From Streptomyces sp. NBC_01478 (GTDB lineage Bacteria; Actinomycetota; Actinomycetes; Streptomycetales; Streptomycetaceae): a stretch of 64,000 nt of DNA. Below the pieces are notes generated by a model that saw only the letters and a program-made list of their open reading frames with translations, was not told the origin of the DNA and did no database searches. How positions within the stretch are numbered: the first letter of the stretch is position 1; every line of letters begins with the position of its first letter. This document shows, in pieces, positions 62,933 to 64,000 of the stretch. The translations under genes and the position numbers were made by a program. The stretch lies in assembly GCF_036227225.1 (NCBI RefSeq), contig NZ_CP109444.1, positions 9,653,501-9,717,500 on the forward strand. The letters are read 5' to 3'.

Positions 62933-63850
62933 GTGCCCAGCATCGATCTGACCGGCAAGGTCGCCGTCGTCACCGGCAGCGGCCGGGGCCTCGGCCTCGC
63001 CTACGCGCACGCCCTGGCCGCCCACGGCGCGTCCGTGGTCGTCAACGACATCGACGACGCGGTGGCCGAGCAGGCCGTGAAGGCCATCACCGAGGCGGGC
63101 GGCACCGCCGTCGCCGAGGTGGTCCCGGTCGGTACGACCGAGGCCGCCGAGCGGCTGGTGAACCGGGCCGTCGAGGAGTTCGGACGGCTCGACATCCTGG
63201 TCACCAACGCCGGCATCCTGCGCGACAAGGTGCTGTGGAAGATGACCGACGAGGACTTCGACGCGGTGATCACCACCCACCTCAGGGGCACCTTCACCTG
63301 CGCCCGCGCCGCCGCCGTACGGATGCGCGAGCAGGGCGAGGGCGGCAGCCTGATCCTGGTCGGCTCGCCGGCCGGCCAGCGCGGCAACTTCGGCCAGACG
63401 AACTACTCGGCGGCGAAGGCGGGGATCGCGGCCTTCGCCCGTACCTGGTCGATGGAACTGGGCCGCGCCGGCATCACCGTCAACGCGATCGTCCCGGTCG
63501 CCGCGACCGCGATGACCGAGACGATCCCCGCGTTCGCCCCGTACATCGAGGCCATGCGGAGCGGCGACCCGTTGCCCGACTTCCTCCGCAAGGGCGAGGG
63601 CTTCGGCACCCCCGAGGACTGCGCCGCCCTCGTCCCCTTCCTCGCCTCCGGGGCCGCGCGCTCCATCACCGGCCAGGCCATCGGCATCGGCGGCGACAAG
63701 GTGGCACTCTGGTCCCACCCGCAGGAGATCAGCGCCGCCTACGCCGACGGCGGCTGGACCCCCGACACCCTGGCCGACGCGTTCCCCACCTCGGTCGGCG
63801 CCGAACTCCAGTCGGTCGGCATCCCCGCACCGAAGCTGCCGGAGGCGTGA
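62933..63850 (+). CDS. short-chain dehydrogenase/reductase (FabG-like)
   Basis: 305 residues from the GTG at 62933 (GAAGGGA 7-13 bases upstream). The nucleotide motif is VVTGSGRGLGLAYA, with NAG at 92-94. The catalytic triad is S145, Y158 and K162 (TNYSAAKAG). A ~50-residue C-terminal extension after the SDR core (GGWTPDTLADAF onward) resembles the HSD10/MFE-like group that acts on hydroxyacyl-CoAs. It overlaps the amidohydrolase start and so forms an operon with it. The substrate is likely a hydroxyacyl or aromatic intermediate. Confidence 0.92.
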   Translation: MPSIDLTGKVAVVTGSGRGLGLAYAHALAAHGASVVVNDIDDAVAEQAVKAITEAGGTAVAEVVPVGTTEAAERLVNRAVEEFGRLDILVTNAGILRDKVLWKMTDEDFDAVITTHLRGTFTCARAAAVRMREQGEGGSLILVGSPAGQRGNFGQTNYSAAKAGIAAFARTWSMELGRAGITVNAIVPVAATAMTETIPAFAPYIEAMRSGDPLPDFLRKGEGFGTPEDCAALVPFLASGAARSITGQAIGIGGDKVALWSHPQEISAAYADGGWTPDTLADAFPTSVGAELQSVGIPAPKLPEA

Positions 63851-64000
63851 TGGACCTGAGTGACCTCGTCGCGATCGACGTCCACACCCACGCGGAGGTG
63901 TCCTCCAAGGGCCACTCCTCCCTGGACGACGACCTCCACGACGCCTCCTCGGCCTACTTCAAGGTCGAGGGCAAGCGGAAACCGACCCTGGAGGAGACCG
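63850..64000 (+). CDS. amidohydrolase-2-family metal-dependent hydrolase (3' end outside window)
   Basis: Only the first 50 residues are visible. VAIDVHTHAEVSSKG has the HxH metal motif that opens amidohydrolase-related TIM barrels, such as decarboxylases and lactonases of aromatic catabolism. The ATG at 63850 overlaps the SDR stop (TGATG), so the two are co-translated. The gene runs off the right edge. Confidence 0.8.
   Translation, partial: MDLSDLVAIDVHTHAEVSSKGHSSLDDDLHDASSAYFKVEGKRKPTLEET

Overview
This window is very GC-rich, uses GTG and TTG starts freely, and is packed with 4-base start/stop overlaps. Its families (OpcA, YcnI, SCO6650-type T-fold protein, LacI-type TGAGAGCGCTCTCA operator, TetR/MFS pairs, GH16 glucanases) point to the chromosome of a Streptomyces or a close relative. 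No rRNA, tRNA, CRISPR, insertion sequence or prophage gene was seen.

Layout. (1) 0-4.2 kb: 3' part of a GH1 beta-glucosidase, a secreted GH16 enzyme with two F5/8-type carbohydrate domains, and an alpha/beta hydrolase. (2) 4.2-10.7 kb: a CooC/MinD-like P-loop ATPase with a small partner, facing a GNAT / peptide-nickel-type substrate-binding lipoprotein / fused double permease / MFS operon. A Zur-like site lies between the two. (3) 10.9-12.3 kb: a Met/His-rich membrane protein and a YcnI copper protein. (4) 12.4-19.7 kb: a cluster that looks equivalent to S. coelicolor SCO6649-SCO6655. It holds a CDP-alcohol phosphatidyltransferase, an MDR dehydrogenase, a T-fold (PTPS-like) protein, a GT4 glycosyltransferase, a methyltransferase, an LPG-synthase-type membrane protein, a creatininase-family hydrolase and a GTP cyclohydrolase II homologue. 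The last carries Met at the catalytic Tyr position, the known switch that makes FAPy instead of the normal product. This is the best candidate here for an undescribed pathway. (5) 19.8-24.1 kb: ornithine-cyclodeaminase-like, D-amino-acid-oxidase-like, and fungal-type Lys1 and Lys9 saccharopine dehydrogenases.

(6) 24.1-31.8 kb: serine hydrolase, TetR/MFS pair with a striking operator, F420-type flavin protein, NB-ARC/TPR protein with a degenerate P-loop, and a GT-B-like protein whose gene carries a 7-bp tandem repeat. (7) 32.1-37.7 kb: a quinate/shikimate catabolic island (MHS transporter, TetR, quinate/shikimate dehydrogenase, dehydroshikimate dehydratase-HPPD fusion). A 28-unit array of 20-bp repeats sits directly upstream of the dehydratase. 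(8) 37.7-49.3 kb: a pentapeptide-like membrane protein, then a pentose-phosphate operon in the order tkt-tal-zwf-opcA-pgi-gnd-phosphatase, with a divergent AraC regulator.

(9) 49.5-58.5 kb: alpha/beta hydrolase, a second secreted GH16 glucanase (with CBM6) under a LacI-type operator, an L,D-transpeptidase, an FAD-oxidoreductase fused to a TPR domain, and a histidine kinase. (10) 58.6-64 kb: its response regulator, a ferric-reductase-like protein with a small partner, IclR and MarR regulators, an SDR, and the start of an amidohydrolase.

How parts fit: regions 4 and 8 are, from memory, near neighbours in S. coelicolor (SCO6649-6655 and SCO6657-6663). The ~19.5 kb between them here (19.7-39.2 kb) therefore looks like strain-specific cargo devoted to amino-acid and shikimate catabolism. 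All functional calls rest on reading translated sequence and motifs; no search was run.
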